DNA of 37,164 nt. Source: CBDTTW01 sp965363675. Lineage in GTDB: Bacteria > Bacteroidota > Rhodothermia > Rhodothermales > DASSAV01. The notes beneath the pieces were generated by a model. It worked only from the letters and a program-made list of their open reading frames with translations. It was not told where the DNA came from and ran no database searches. The DNA is taken from contig CBDTTW010000007.1 of the NCBI GenBank assembly GCA_965363675.1, forward strand, positions 1-37,164, given 5' to 3'. This document shows, piece by piece, positions 8,995 to 16,266 of this stretch. How positions within the stretch are numbered: position 1 is the stretch's first letter; each line of letters starts with the position of its first letter. The translations under genes were made by a program, and so were the position numbers.

Positions 8995-9431
8995 GTCAGC
9001 AATCTCCTTGAAAGGTTGGTGTACGGTGTCAGGACCATTCCAGCATCAGTAGAACCGGCCCTCGGCATGCGCCGGGGACCCGAGGCCTGCCGGCATGAAA
9101 TACCTGTCTTTGCTGCGTTTCCGCTTTTCGTCCTACACACGTTTCACCCGCCGCCCTTGCCGGAGGCCGAGGGCGTACGTCACACAGCGGCGTCGGAGCG
9201 TTGAGCACAGGTCGCGGAGCGGCTCCGCGTACTCGGTGAAAGAACAGCCTGCCCCTGCGGCGAAGCGCTTCTGACGCCCGGCAGAAAACCGGCGTCGTGC
9301 GCCGCCGGAGCCGGAATGCGGCCTTCAGGGCGGCATCAAAATGCGAACAATCAGCTACGAAAGCAAACCTTCGCAGGATATGCGCCGAGCCTGCGGACGT
9401 TTTTTATCGGGGCTTCGCACAAGCCGAAAAC
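8995..9431. other. Non-coding spacer upstream of the MFS gene
   Basis: No convincing gene; short open frames here lack starts, motifs and composition expected of a protein. It holds the AAGGAG site of the MFS gene, a 7-bp inverted repeat with a 3-base loop at 9213-9229, and a perfect 10-bp palindrome at 9262-9271. I found no clear promoter of either Bacteroidota or sigma70 type. Confidence 0.6.
9262..9271. promoter_or_regulatory. GAAGCGCTTC palindrome upstream of the MFS gene
   Basis: A perfect 10-bp palindrome with the AAnCGnTT core typical of LacI-family operators, 268 bases upstream of the MFS start. The outer operator positions do not match the wider consensus. Related cores occur upstream of the second TonB receptor and the isomerase operon. 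Confidence 0.35.
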
Positions 9432-9466
9432 GGCGACCCCGGCGCGCGCGTTGCGCCGGGGTCGCC
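9432..9466 (-). terminator. Strong rho-independent terminator after the exported hydroxypyruvate-isomerase-like gene
   Basis: A perfect 14-bp GC-rich stem (9432-9445 with 9453-9466) and 7-base loop, followed on the minus strand by GTTTTCGG. It lies 26 bases past the stop at 9493. Confidence 0.85.
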
Positions 9467-9492
9467 GCCCGAAATACGCGCCGCCCAGGGGC

Positions 9493-10419
9493 CTACGCCG
9501 CCTGGAAGCTGTCCACCTTGCGGTACGCCTCGATCAGCGCCAGCTCGCCCGCCTTGCCCTTGCCCGAGACGCCGTGCTCCATGCCGAGGATGCCTTTGTA
9601 GCCCTTGCCGTGGATGTGCTCGAACACGCGCAGGTAGTTGATCTCGCCCGTCGTGGGCTCCTTGCGGCCGGGGTTGTCCCCGATCTGGATGTACCCGACC
9701 TCCTCCCACGCCATATCCATGTTCGGAATCAGGTTGCCTTCGGTGATCTGCTGGTGGTAGATGTCGAACAGGATCTTGCAGGAGGGGCTGCCGACGGCCT
9801 TGCAGATCATGTACGCCTGCGGAATCCGCGAGAGGAACATGCCCGGATGGTCCCGGTACGGATTGAGCGGTTCAAGCACCATCACCAGGTTGTGCGGCTC
9901 CAGAATGGCCGAAGCCTGCTTGAGCGTCTCGACGACGTGCGCCGTCTGATAGTCGGGAGCGAGCTTCAGATCGTACTGCCCCGGCACTACGGTCATCCAG
10001 CGCGCGTTGACGCGCTTGGCGACCTCGACGGACTCGCGCATCTCCTGGAGGAAGGCCGCCCGCGCGTCCTTGTCGCCCGTGGCGAACACCGAGGCGCTCC
10101 ACGGGATCTTGTGCGCCACGAAGACGCCCATTTCCATGTTCAGGCGGGCCATCTCCTCGCCGATCTTCTGCTGGAGCGCAGCCGGCTTGTCCTTCATGCC
10201 GTTGTCTTCCAGCGCCCGGAAGCCGATGTCGGCCATGAACCGAAGCTGGTCGATGGGGTCTTCGCCGGTGTGCTCCTTGAACATCCCGAAGTGCGGAGCA
10301 TACTTGAGCTTGAAGGGCGCGCCCGGCGCCGCCTCGGCGGCCTGCCCGAGCGGGAGGGCCGCCGCAGCCCCGGCCGCCACGGCCGCAGCCGTCGATTTGA
10401 TGAAGTTGCGTCGTTGCAT
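9493..10419 (-). CDS. Tat-exported hydroxypyruvate isomerase-like TIM barrel
   Basis: A 308-residue protein with a twin-arginine signal (RRNFIK at 3-8, then an Ala-rich hydrophobic stretch to about residue 30). The mature part is a xylose-isomerase-like TIM barrel of the hydroxypyruvate isomerase group. Likely metal ligands are Glu183 in LEPLNPYRD, Asp219 in FDIYHQQ, Gln245 in IQIGDNPGR and Glu281 in GMEHG; GEINY at 258-262 is typical of the group. Export to the periplasm makes hydroxypyruvate itself an unlikely substrate. The next upstream gene encodes a Tat-exported Gfo/Idh/MocA protein, so a shared role on oxidised (keto) sugars outside the cytoplasm is reasonable but unproven. It has its own strong terminator. 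Confidence 0.83.
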   Translation of the reverse strand: MQRRNFIKSTAAAVAAGAAAALPLGQAAEAAPGAPFKLKYAPHFGMFKEHTGEDPIDQLRFMADIGFRALEDNGMKDKPAALQQKIGEEMARLNMEMGVFVAHKIPWSASVFATGDKDARAAFLQEMRESVEVAKRVNARWMTVVPGQYDLKLAPDYQTAHVVETLKQASAILEPHNLVMVLEPLNPYRDHPGMFLSRIPQAYMICKAVGSPSCKILFDIYHQQITEGNLIPNMDMAWEEVGYIQIGDNPGRKEPTTGEINYLRVFEHIHGKGYKGILGMEHGVSGKGKAGELALIEAYRKVDSFQAA

Positions 10420-10466
10420 GAGGTGTGGTGCGTAAGCTTAGGGAGGATAGGGGCCGTAAAACGCAA

Positions 10467-10509
10467 CCGGCCGCCTTGCCATAACCGGTGCGGTCTGCAA
10501 GGCGGCCGG
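10467..10509 (-). terminator. Terminator after the Gfo/Idh/MocA gene
   Basis: A perfect 13-bp stem (10467-10479 with 10497-10509) with a 17-base loop, followed on the minus strand by TTGCGTTTTACGG, 24 bases past the stop at 10533. Confidence 0.75.
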
Positions 10510-10532
10510 CCGCCGCTGGAAAAAGCGAAGGG

Positions 10533-11840
10533 TCAGGAGAAGTACGTCCGTTCGAGCTTGGTCACGCCCGGCACGGCCACCGGAATCTCCGGAACGTCGC
10601 CGAAGGCGCGCATCTTGGGCGCCATGTCGAGCTTGGCGTTCAGGATCTCATCCCACGTGATGTCCTTGCCCGTGTAGGCGGCTTCGCGGCCCATGATGGC
10701 CGTCAGGTTGGACTCGGCCACCTCGTGCGCCTCGTTGAGCGGCGCGCCGTTGCGGATCGAAGCGATCAGGTCGGCGTGCTCCTGCGCGTACGGGTTGGGG
10801 TCCTTGCCGGAGAACGTCCAGGGGTTCTGGCCCTTGATCGACGAGCTCGGAATCATGCCCGTCGCCACGCCCTTCGTGCCGACGATGTTCTCCTCGATGC
10901 GCTTCGTCGTGCCGTCCTGCTGGCGGCACTGGCTCGTGACACGCTGTCCGTCCGGGTACACGAACTCGACCGTAAAGTGGTCGTAGACGTTGCCGTACTT
11001 CGGATCGACGCGCGCCTGGCGCCCGCCGACGGCCAGCGCCTTGACCGGATGGGCGTTCAGGGCCCAGTTCGCCACGTCGATCTGGTGGATGTGCTGCTCG
11101 ACGATGTGGTCGCCCGAGAGGTAGTTGAAGTAGATCCAGTTGCGGATCTGGTACTCCATGTCGCTCCAGTTCGCCTCGTGGCCGCGATGCCAGAGGCCGT
11201 CCTGGTTCCAGTACACGTCGCCGCCGATCAGCTCGCCGATCTGGCCGTCGCGGATGCGCTGGATCATCTCGATGTAGTGCTGCGAGTGGCGGCGCTGCGT
11301 GCCGGCCACCACGCCCAGGTTTTTGGCTTTGGCTTTCTCGGCCAGCTCCATGATCTTGCGGCAGCCCGTCGGATCCACGGCCACCGGCTTCTCCATGAAG
11401 ATGTGCTTGCCGGCGTTGATGGCCGCCTCGAAGTGCTCCGGCCGGAAGACGACCGTCGTCGCCAGGATCACGTAGTCGATGTCGCTGGCGAGCACCTGCT
11501 TGTACGAATCCCAGCCGACGAAGCTGTTGGCGTCCGTGACCTTGAACTTGGAGCCGAGGGCCGTCTTGAGGTCGCCCTTGGACTTTTCGAGGATGTCGGG
11601 GAACAGGTCGCCCATGGCCACCAGCTCGACGCCTTCGGTGCGGCAAGCGTCGTAGGCGGCGCCTTTTCCGCGACCGCCGCAACCGACCAGACCAACGCGC
11701 AGCGTGCTCGGGGGGGCGGCGTACGCAAAGTTACCCGAAGCCAGCAGGCTCATGCCGGCCGTGGCCGCGGCGGCCGTCTTCAAAAACCCACGGCGCGTTA
11801 CCAGAGACGAACGCTCAGTGCTGATCGGTTCGTTCTTCAT
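10533..11840 (-). CDS. Tat-exported Gfo/Idh/MocA family oxidoreductase
   Basis: A 435-residue NAD(P)-dependent oxidoreductase. Residues 1-42 form a Tat signal (TRRGFLK at 15-21 and a hydrophobic stretch ending AYA). The Rossmann motif GLVGCGGRGKG spans 50-60, the family EKP is at 150-152, and HIVEQHIHQID around 245-255 carries likely catalytic histidines. A Gfo/Idh/MocA protein needs bound nucleotide before export, which explains the Tat route. The start at 11840 is chosen from GGAG nine bases upstream; the longer open frame adds 108 residues that would hide the Tat signal. Expected to oxidise or reduce a hydroxyl of a sugar or glycoside in the periplasm. It is transcribed alone, between two terminators. 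Confidence 0.87.
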   Translation of the reverse strand: MKNEPISTERSSLVTRRGFLKTAAAATAGMSLLASGNFAYAAPPSTLRVGLVGCGGRGKGAAYDACRTEGVELVAMGDLFPDILEKSKGDLKTALGSKFKVTDANSFVGWDSYKQVLASDIDYVILATTVVFRPEHFEAAINAGKHIFMEKPVAVDPTGCRKIMELAEKAKAKNLGVVAGTQRRHSQHYIEMIQRIRDGQIGELIGGDVYWNQDGLWHRGHEANWSDMEYQIRNWIYFNYLSGDHIVEQHIHQIDVANWALNAHPVKALAVGGRQARVDPKYGNVYDHFTVEFVYPDGQRVTSQCRQQDGTTKRIEENIVGTKGVATGMIPSSSIKGQNPWTFSGKDPNPYAQEHADLIASIRNGAPLNEAHEVAESNLTAIMGREAAYTGKDITWDEILNAKLDMAPKMRAFGDVPEIPVAVPGVTKLERTYFS

Positions 11841-11959
11841 GTTGATCTCCAAAAAATTATAGATATCGAAGAGGATCAGGCCGGCCGGCCAAGCGGCCGC
11901 AAGGCGCGGTTGGCGCCGCTTCCGGGGGCAGGCGCGCGCCCGGTCCACAGCGTACCGCT

Positions 11960-11991
11960 TAAAGATACGCATGTTGCCGAGCGTTTGCTCG
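11960..11991 (-). promoter_or_regulatory. Possible promoter and operator of the Gfo/Idh/MocA gene
   Basis: On the minus strand TATCTTTA (11967-11960) is one base off the Bacteroidota -7 element TAnnTTTG. Just upstream is an inverted repeat CGAGC-GTTT-GCTCG at 11978-11991. No matching TTTG element is correctly spaced, so this is a weak call. Confidence 0.25.
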
Positions 11992-12022
11992 ATATGCCTG
12001 ATTTCAAAGACTTTTCGTATCA

Positions 12023-12059
12023 AAAGCGGGGCGCGGCGCCTGCGCGCGCGCCCCGCTTT
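12023..12059 (-). terminator. Rho-independent terminator after the SUMF1-like gene
   Basis: A perfect 13-bp stem (12023-12035 with 12047-12059) with an 11-base loop, followed by a short T tract on the minus strand (the stem ends CTTT and the next base is also T). It lies 14 bases past the SUMF1-like stop. Confidence 0.8.
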
Positions 12060-12073
12060 CGGGTGCAGATCGC

Positions 12074-13009
12074 TTACTGCTCGCGGACGACGCGGAAGCC
12101 GATCCAGGTGGCGTCCGTCAGCCAGAACACCGACTTCGGAATCTGCGGGTCCGTCTCCTGCCACTCGGGGGTTTGCAGCGTGCGCGAGGCGCAGTTCACT
12201 TCCGCCGCCGGCGAAAGGTACGAGCCGCCGCAGGCCATCGGCTGGTCTTCAGGGTTGCCCTCGACCGGCGTGCACCATTCGAGCGCGTTGCCGAGCATGT
12301 CGTAGATGCCCCACGCATTGGGCTTCTTCGACTTGATGGGCTGCGTCTTGTTCTCGGCGTTGTCGGCGAACACGGCGCGCTCGGCCAGCGGCGCCGGGTC
12401 GTTGGCCTGGCCCGCTTCGCAGGCGTACTGGTACTCGGCCTCGGTCGGGAGGCGGTACTTCTTGCCCGTAAGCTGCGAGAGCCAGCGCGCGTACTCCTGC
12501 CCGACGCCGTAGCTCATGCTCAGGGCGGCGTAGCCGGCGTGGCCGAAGCCGCGATCCGGGGCGCCGTACGGCTTGCTCGGGCGGATGATGCCGTCGGAGC
12601 CGGCTTCCTTGCCGGCGTCCTTCAGGTCGGTGCCGTAGGCGTAAATGTCAAACTCCTCCCACTTCACTTCCGTCTCGCTGATCCAGAACGCGGGCAGGTT
12701 GATCGTCTTGGCGCCCGCCGCCGTGCTCACGGTCACCGTGCCGGCCGGAACCGGAACCATATCGAAAGTTGAAGCAGAGCCGGGCACCTGCTCGGTGTAG
12801 CGCTCCAGTTGGACGTTGCTCGCCGCAGCGGACTTGCCGGCGGCAGCGGCGCCGGCGGCCGGCGCGGCTTCCTGACGCGCTTCCGCCTCCGGCGAACCGG
12901 CTCCGGAGGAGGCGCATCCGGAGGCGAACACGACGAACACGATCATAAAGACCGACATGCCGAGAACGCTGGCGAAGTGCACCGCATTCCTTGTAAAAGC
13001 TTTAATCAT
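12074..13009 (-). CDS. SUMF1/formylglycine-enzyme-like lipoprotein lacking the catalytic cysteine pair
   Basis: A 311-residue exported protein: basic N-terminus (MIKAFTRN), hydrophobic stretch, then a lipobox-like FASGC and an Ala/Glu-rich linker to about residue 85. The rest is a SUMF1-type domain with FWISETEVKWEEF, YRLPTEAEYQYA, WGIYDMLGNALEWC, GGSYL and the final WIGFRVVR. In true formylglycine-generating enzymes two cysteines follow GGSY; here the first position is Ser and the second is missing, leaving one Cys in NCASR. It is therefore probably a structural or binding SUMF1 relative, not a sulfatase activator, and no sulfatase is nearby. The ATG at 13009 is chosen for its charged n-region. 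Its 5' end overlaps the divergent apbE start. Confidence 0.8.
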   Translation of the reverse strand: MIKAFTRNAVHFASVLGMSVFMIVFVVFASGCASSGAGSPEAEARQEAAPAAGAAAAGKSAAASNVQLERYTEQVPGSASTFDMVPVPAGTVTVSTAAGAKTINLPAFWISETEVKWEEFDIYAYGTDLKDAGKEAGSDGIIRPSKPYGAPDRGFGHAGYAALSMSYGVGQEYARWLSQLTGKKYRLPTEAEYQYACEAGQANDPAPLAERAVFADNAENKTQPIKSKKPNAWGIYDMLGNALEWCTPVEGNPEDQPMACGGSYLSPAAEVNCASRTLQTPEWQETDPQIPKSVFWLTDATWIGFRVVREQ

Positions 13010-13973
13010 AATTCCCGTCTTGTGTTTGGGCCGGCCTGCTCCGAGCAGCGCCAACACGTCCCTGTATCGTTACGAATATACGCAGGTGCACATGGGCGTT
13101 CAAGTCCGCGTGATCCTGTACGCCCCCGACGAGGCCGCCGCCCTCGGCGCCGTCCGCGCCGCCTTCGCGCGCATCGCGGCGCTGGAGGACGTCATGAGCG
13201 ACTACCGCCCTACCTCGGAGCTGATGCGGCTGTGCAGCAAGGCCGGAGGACCTCCTGTTAACGTCAGCAGCGACCTTTTTCGTGTGCTCGCGCGCGCCCA
13301 GGAGCTTTCGCGCCAGTCCGGCGGCGCCTTCGACGTGACGGTAGGCCCCTACGTGAAGCTTTGGCGAATAGCCCGAAAAGCCGGGAAACTCCCCCCGCCC
13401 GAACCGCTCGCCGAGGCCCGCGCCCGCGTCGGCTGGCAAAAGATCAGGCTCGACTCGGCCGCCCAGACCGTGCAACTCGCCGTCCCCGGCATGCTCCTCG
13501 ACCTCGGCGGCATCGCCAAGGGCTACGCCGCCCTCGAAATGCTGCGGGTGCTGCGCCGCCACGGCATCGCGAGCACCTTCATCGAGATCGGCGGCGACTT
13601 CGTCATGGGCGAGGCCCCCCCCGGAACGCCGGGCTGGCGCGTCCTCATCGAGAACGCTTCCGAGGACTGGCGCGAAGCCACCCTCGCCGAAGTCTCGGTA
13701 GCCTCCTCCGGCGACACCATGCAGTTCGTCGAGATCGACGGCGTGCGGTACTCGCACCACGTCGATCCGCGCACCGGCATGGGCATCACCAACCGCATCG
13801 CCGCCACCATCATCGCCCCGAACACCGTGCTCACCGACGGCATCTCGACGGCCGTCTGCGTGCTCGGCGCCGAGGCGGGCGCGGCCTTCCTCGAACGCTA
13901 TTACCCGGATTTGCGCGCCTACGTCCGCCGCGCCGACCAGCCGGAGGCGTCCGCCGAAACGGCCGCCCCCTGA
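12957..13973 (+). CDS. apbE: FAD:protein FMN transferase (ApbE)
   Basis: A 338-residue ApbE-family enzyme that attaches FMN from FAD to a Thr/Ser of target proteins in the periplasm, using Mg. Residues 1-32 look like a signal peptide (basic start, ALIIIPVLCLG core, then APSSA). The domain follows with MGVQVRVILYA, FDVTVGPYVKLW at 125-136, DLGGIAKGYA at 182-191, IGGDFVMG, HHVDPRTG at 267-274 and TDGISTA at 293-299 (metal-binding Asp). It is the only plus-strand gene I support here. The start at 12957 lies inside the SUMF1-like gene on the other strand; the next in-frame ATG at 13092 would lose the signal and part of the first strand. No flavinylated target protein is visible in the window. Confidence 0.88.
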   Translation: MPRTLAKCTAFLVKALIIIPVLCLGRPAPSSANTSLYRYEYTQVHMGVQVRVILYAPDEAAALGAVRAAFARIAALEDVMSDYRPTSELMRLCSKAGGPPVNVSSDLFRVLARAQELSRQSGGAFDVTVGPYVKLWRIARKAGKLPPPEPLAEARARVGWQKIRLDSAAQTVQLAVPGMLLDLGGIAKGYAALEMLRVLRRHGIASTFIEIGGDFVMGEAPPGTPGWRVLIENASEDWREATLAEVSVASSGDTMQFVEIDGVRYSHHVDPRTGMGITNRIAATIIAPNTVLTDGISTAVCVLGAEAGAAFLERYYPDLRAYVRRADQPEASAETAAP

Positions 13974-13978
13974 GGCCC

Positions 13979-14878
13979 TCAGTACCGCAGCTTCTTCAAC
14001 GAGGCATAGCTCGTGCGCGCGCTGGCGAGCGCGTCCTGCGGGTTGTCGTGCTCGACGATGAAGTGCTGGATGCCGCCTTTCTCGGCCAGCGCAAAGATCG
14101 CCGCGAAGTCCACGCCGCCCTCGCCCACGGGCGCCATTTCGCCGCCGGCCGTCATGTCCTTGACGTGCACGAACGCGAAGCGGCCCGGGTGCGCCTCGAA
14201 GTAGGCCTGCGGCTGCACGCCTCCCTTGAGCATCCAGAACAAATCGGCCTCCATCTTGACGAGGTTCGGGTCGGTCGCCTTGAGCAGCACGTCGTAGGGC
14301 CTCTGGCCGTCGATCTGCTCGAACTCGAAGGCGTGGTTGTGGTAGCCCAGCTTGACGCCCGCCATGCGGGCGCGCTCGGCGCTGCGGTTGAGCACGTCCG
14401 CGAGCGTTTTGTAGCTGTCCAGGCTCGCGCGCATCTCCTGCGGGATGCTCGGCACGATGACGTACGGATATCCGACGGCCTTGGCCTCTTCGATGACCGG
14501 GCCCAGCTCGTCGCGGACGCGCTGGTAGGAGACGTGCGCCGAAACGGGCGTCAGGCCCTCCTCGACGAGCAGTTCCCGCACTTTCTGCGGCGTCCGCTCG
14601 TACAGCCCGGCGAACTCCAGCTCCTTATAGCCCATCGCCCCGAGCGCCCGGATCGTGCCCTCGAAGTCGTCCTTGAGCAAACTGCGCACGGTGTAAAGCT
14701 GGATGCCGATAGGCCCGAGCGCACGGCGGCCCCCGGCGCGGGCTTTGGGCGCCTCGGCGCCGGCTCCGGGGGCGCTGGTGGCGGCCTCGCCGGCGCCGCT
14801 GCATCCGGCCAGCCCTAACAGGGCGCCGCTCGCCGCCAGTCCGGCGGCGGCTCGAAGGAAGTGTCTGCGGGTTTGCAT
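13979..14878 (-). CDS. Tat/lipoprotein sugar isomerase/epimerase-like TIM barrel
   Basis: A 299-residue exported TIM barrel. The N-terminus has both a twin-arginine motif (TRRHFLR at 3-9) and a lipobox LAGC with Cys26, followed by an Ala/Gly/Glu-rich linker to about residue 52. The barrel shows HNHAFEF at 180-186, KMEADLFW at 208-215, HVKDM at 238-242 and IVEHD at 274-278, which supply the metal ligands of the xylose-isomerase-like fold. It is probably a folded, metal-loaded lipoprotein on the periplasmic side. It starts 27 bases after the TPR lipoprotein gene, so it may be the last gene of that operon, and it converges on apbE with five bases between stops. The substrate is unknown; a keto-sugar lyase or epimerase is a fair guess. 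Confidence 0.8.
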   Translation of the reverse strand: MQTRRHFLRAAAGLAASGALLGLAGCSGAGEAATSAPGAGAEAPKARAGGRRALGPIGIQLYTVRSLLKDDFEGTIRALGAMGYKELEFAGLYERTPQKVRELLVEEGLTPVSAHVSYQRVRDELGPVIEEAKAVGYPYVIVPSIPQEMRASLDSYKTLADVLNRSAERARMAGVKLGYHNHAFEFEQIDGQRPYDVLLKATDPNLVKMEADLFWMLKGGVQPQAYFEAHPGRFAFVHVKDMTAGGEMAPVGEGGVDFAAIFALAEKGGIQHFIVEHDNPQDALASARTSYASLKKLRY

Positions 14879-14905
14879 GATCAGTGGGGGTTTAGGCGGG
14901 GGGAG

Positions 14906-16165
14906 TCACCGGCGCGCCGGCTCGGCGGCCGACGAGGCCAGGTAGCGGCTCGCGTTAGGTTCGCCCGGCTTGACCTCCAGCACGGCCTGCCACGCCTGCC
15001 GCGCCGAGGCCATGTCGCCCGAGATGGCGTAGACGACGCCGAGGTTCAGCAGAATATCGGTCGAGGTGGGGTCCTTGCGTCCGGGGTCCAGATCGAGCGC
15101 TTCCCGGTACCAGCGCACGGCTTCCAGGGTGTCGCCGCGCAGCAAATGCAGCGCCGCGATGTTGTTGCGGAACTCCAGGTTCTCGGGTTGCAAGCTCACG
15201 GCCACGCGGTAGGCGTGCATGGCGTCGTTGTAGCGCCCGGCGCGGCGCAGCAGCGAGGCCATGCCGGCGTGCCCGTAGGCGTCCGAGGGCACGTTGCGCA
15301 CCGTCATCTCCATCTGGTTGATCTTCGCGTCGAGGGCGCGGAGCTGCTCGGCTTTCTCCAGGAGCTGCTTGCCTTCCTCCTGCCGCCCCGTCCGCACGAG
15401 CGCTTGCCCGAGCGCATAGTACGACGGGTTGTGCCACGGCCACCGCTCGACGGCGCGCGCCAGGTACGGGATGGCCTCGGCGTTTTTGCCTTGCAGGTTG
15501 TAGAGGTTGCCCACCAGGTACACCGCCGAGAGGTTCTCGGGGTCGCGCCGGAGCGCCTGCATCGCGTAGCGCAGCGCCTCGTCGTAGGCGCCGTCGTCCT
15601 GCAAGAGCTGCGCCAGGTCGGTGTACACCGACACATAGTTGCTGTCGAGCCGGAGCGCCTCGCCGAAGGCCATGCGGGCGCTGTCGGCGGCGCCCAGCTC
15701 TACGTAGGTCATGCCGATGCCGCGCCACGGCACCGGCGAGGGCCGCAGCGCCAGCTCCTTGCGGTACAGCGCGATGCCTTCGCGGTAGCGCTCCTGCCGG
15801 ACGGCGTTGTTGCCCAGGTTGTTCCAGATGCCGGGGTACTGCGGGTCGATGCGCAGCGCGTTGCGGTACGCCTTCTCAGCCTCGTCGTAGCGCATCATCT
15901 CCGAGTAGATGCGGCCGCGCAGAAACTCGGGGTCGGCCACGCGCGACTGCTGCATCTCGGCCGAGTCGGCGTAGGCGAACGCCGTCTCGAAGTCGTGCAT
16001 CTGCAAGGCGCGGTCGCCCGCCACCAGCAGCGCCTGCGTCTCCGGCTGAAGCGTCTCGGGGGCCTTGCCGCCGCACCCCGCCGCAAGCAGGGCGGCCAGG
16101 AGCAGCCCGCAGCCCGCCCACCGGCGAAAAAAGTTCGGCAAAGGGCAAAGGTGGAGCGGCGCCAT
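14906..16165 (-). CDS. TPR-repeat lipoprotein (copy B)
   Basis: A 419-residue lipoprotein: hydrophobic GLLLAALLAAGC lipobox near residues 20-31, then tetratricopeptide repeats through most of the protein. Examples are DFETAFAYADSAE, RYDEAEKAYRNALRIDPQYP, GAYDEALRYAMQALRRDPEN and RYNDAMHAYRVAVSLQPEN. TPRs bind other proteins, so it is probably an envelope scaffold. The open frame continues to an ATG at 16240, only 26 bases after the preceding stop; I chose 16165 because it puts the lipobox at normal signal length, but neither start has a good ribosome binding site. Together with the FG-GAP gene upstream it repeats the pair at 18059-21072. Confidence 0.82.
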   Translation of the reverse strand: MAPLHLCPLPNFFRRWAGCGLLLAALLAAGCGGKAPETLQPETQALLVAGDRALQMHDFETAFAYADSAEMQQSRVADPEFLRGRIYSEMMRYDEAEKAYRNALRIDPQYPGIWNNLGNNAVRQERYREGIALYRKELALRPSPVPWRGIGMTYVELGAADSARMAFGEALRLDSNYVSVYTDLAQLLQDDGAYDEALRYAMQALRRDPENLSAVYLVGNLYNLQGKNAEAIPYLARAVERWPWHNPSYYALGQALVRTGRQEEGKQLLEKAEQLRALDAKINQMEMTVRNVPSDAYGHAGMASLLRRAGRYNDAMHAYRVAVSLQPENLEFRNNIAALHLLRGDTLEAVRWYREALDLDPGRKDPTSTDILLNLGVVYAISGDMASARQAWQAVLEVKPGEPNASRYLASSAAEPARR

Positions 16166-16266
16166 GCGTTCGGTGTGGTTTCGGCTTGTGCGCTGCGACA
16201 GGCGGCGGGCGCCTGCTGCTAAGTTAGCTAGATAATCCATTTACAAACGCGCGGCCACCCAATTTG

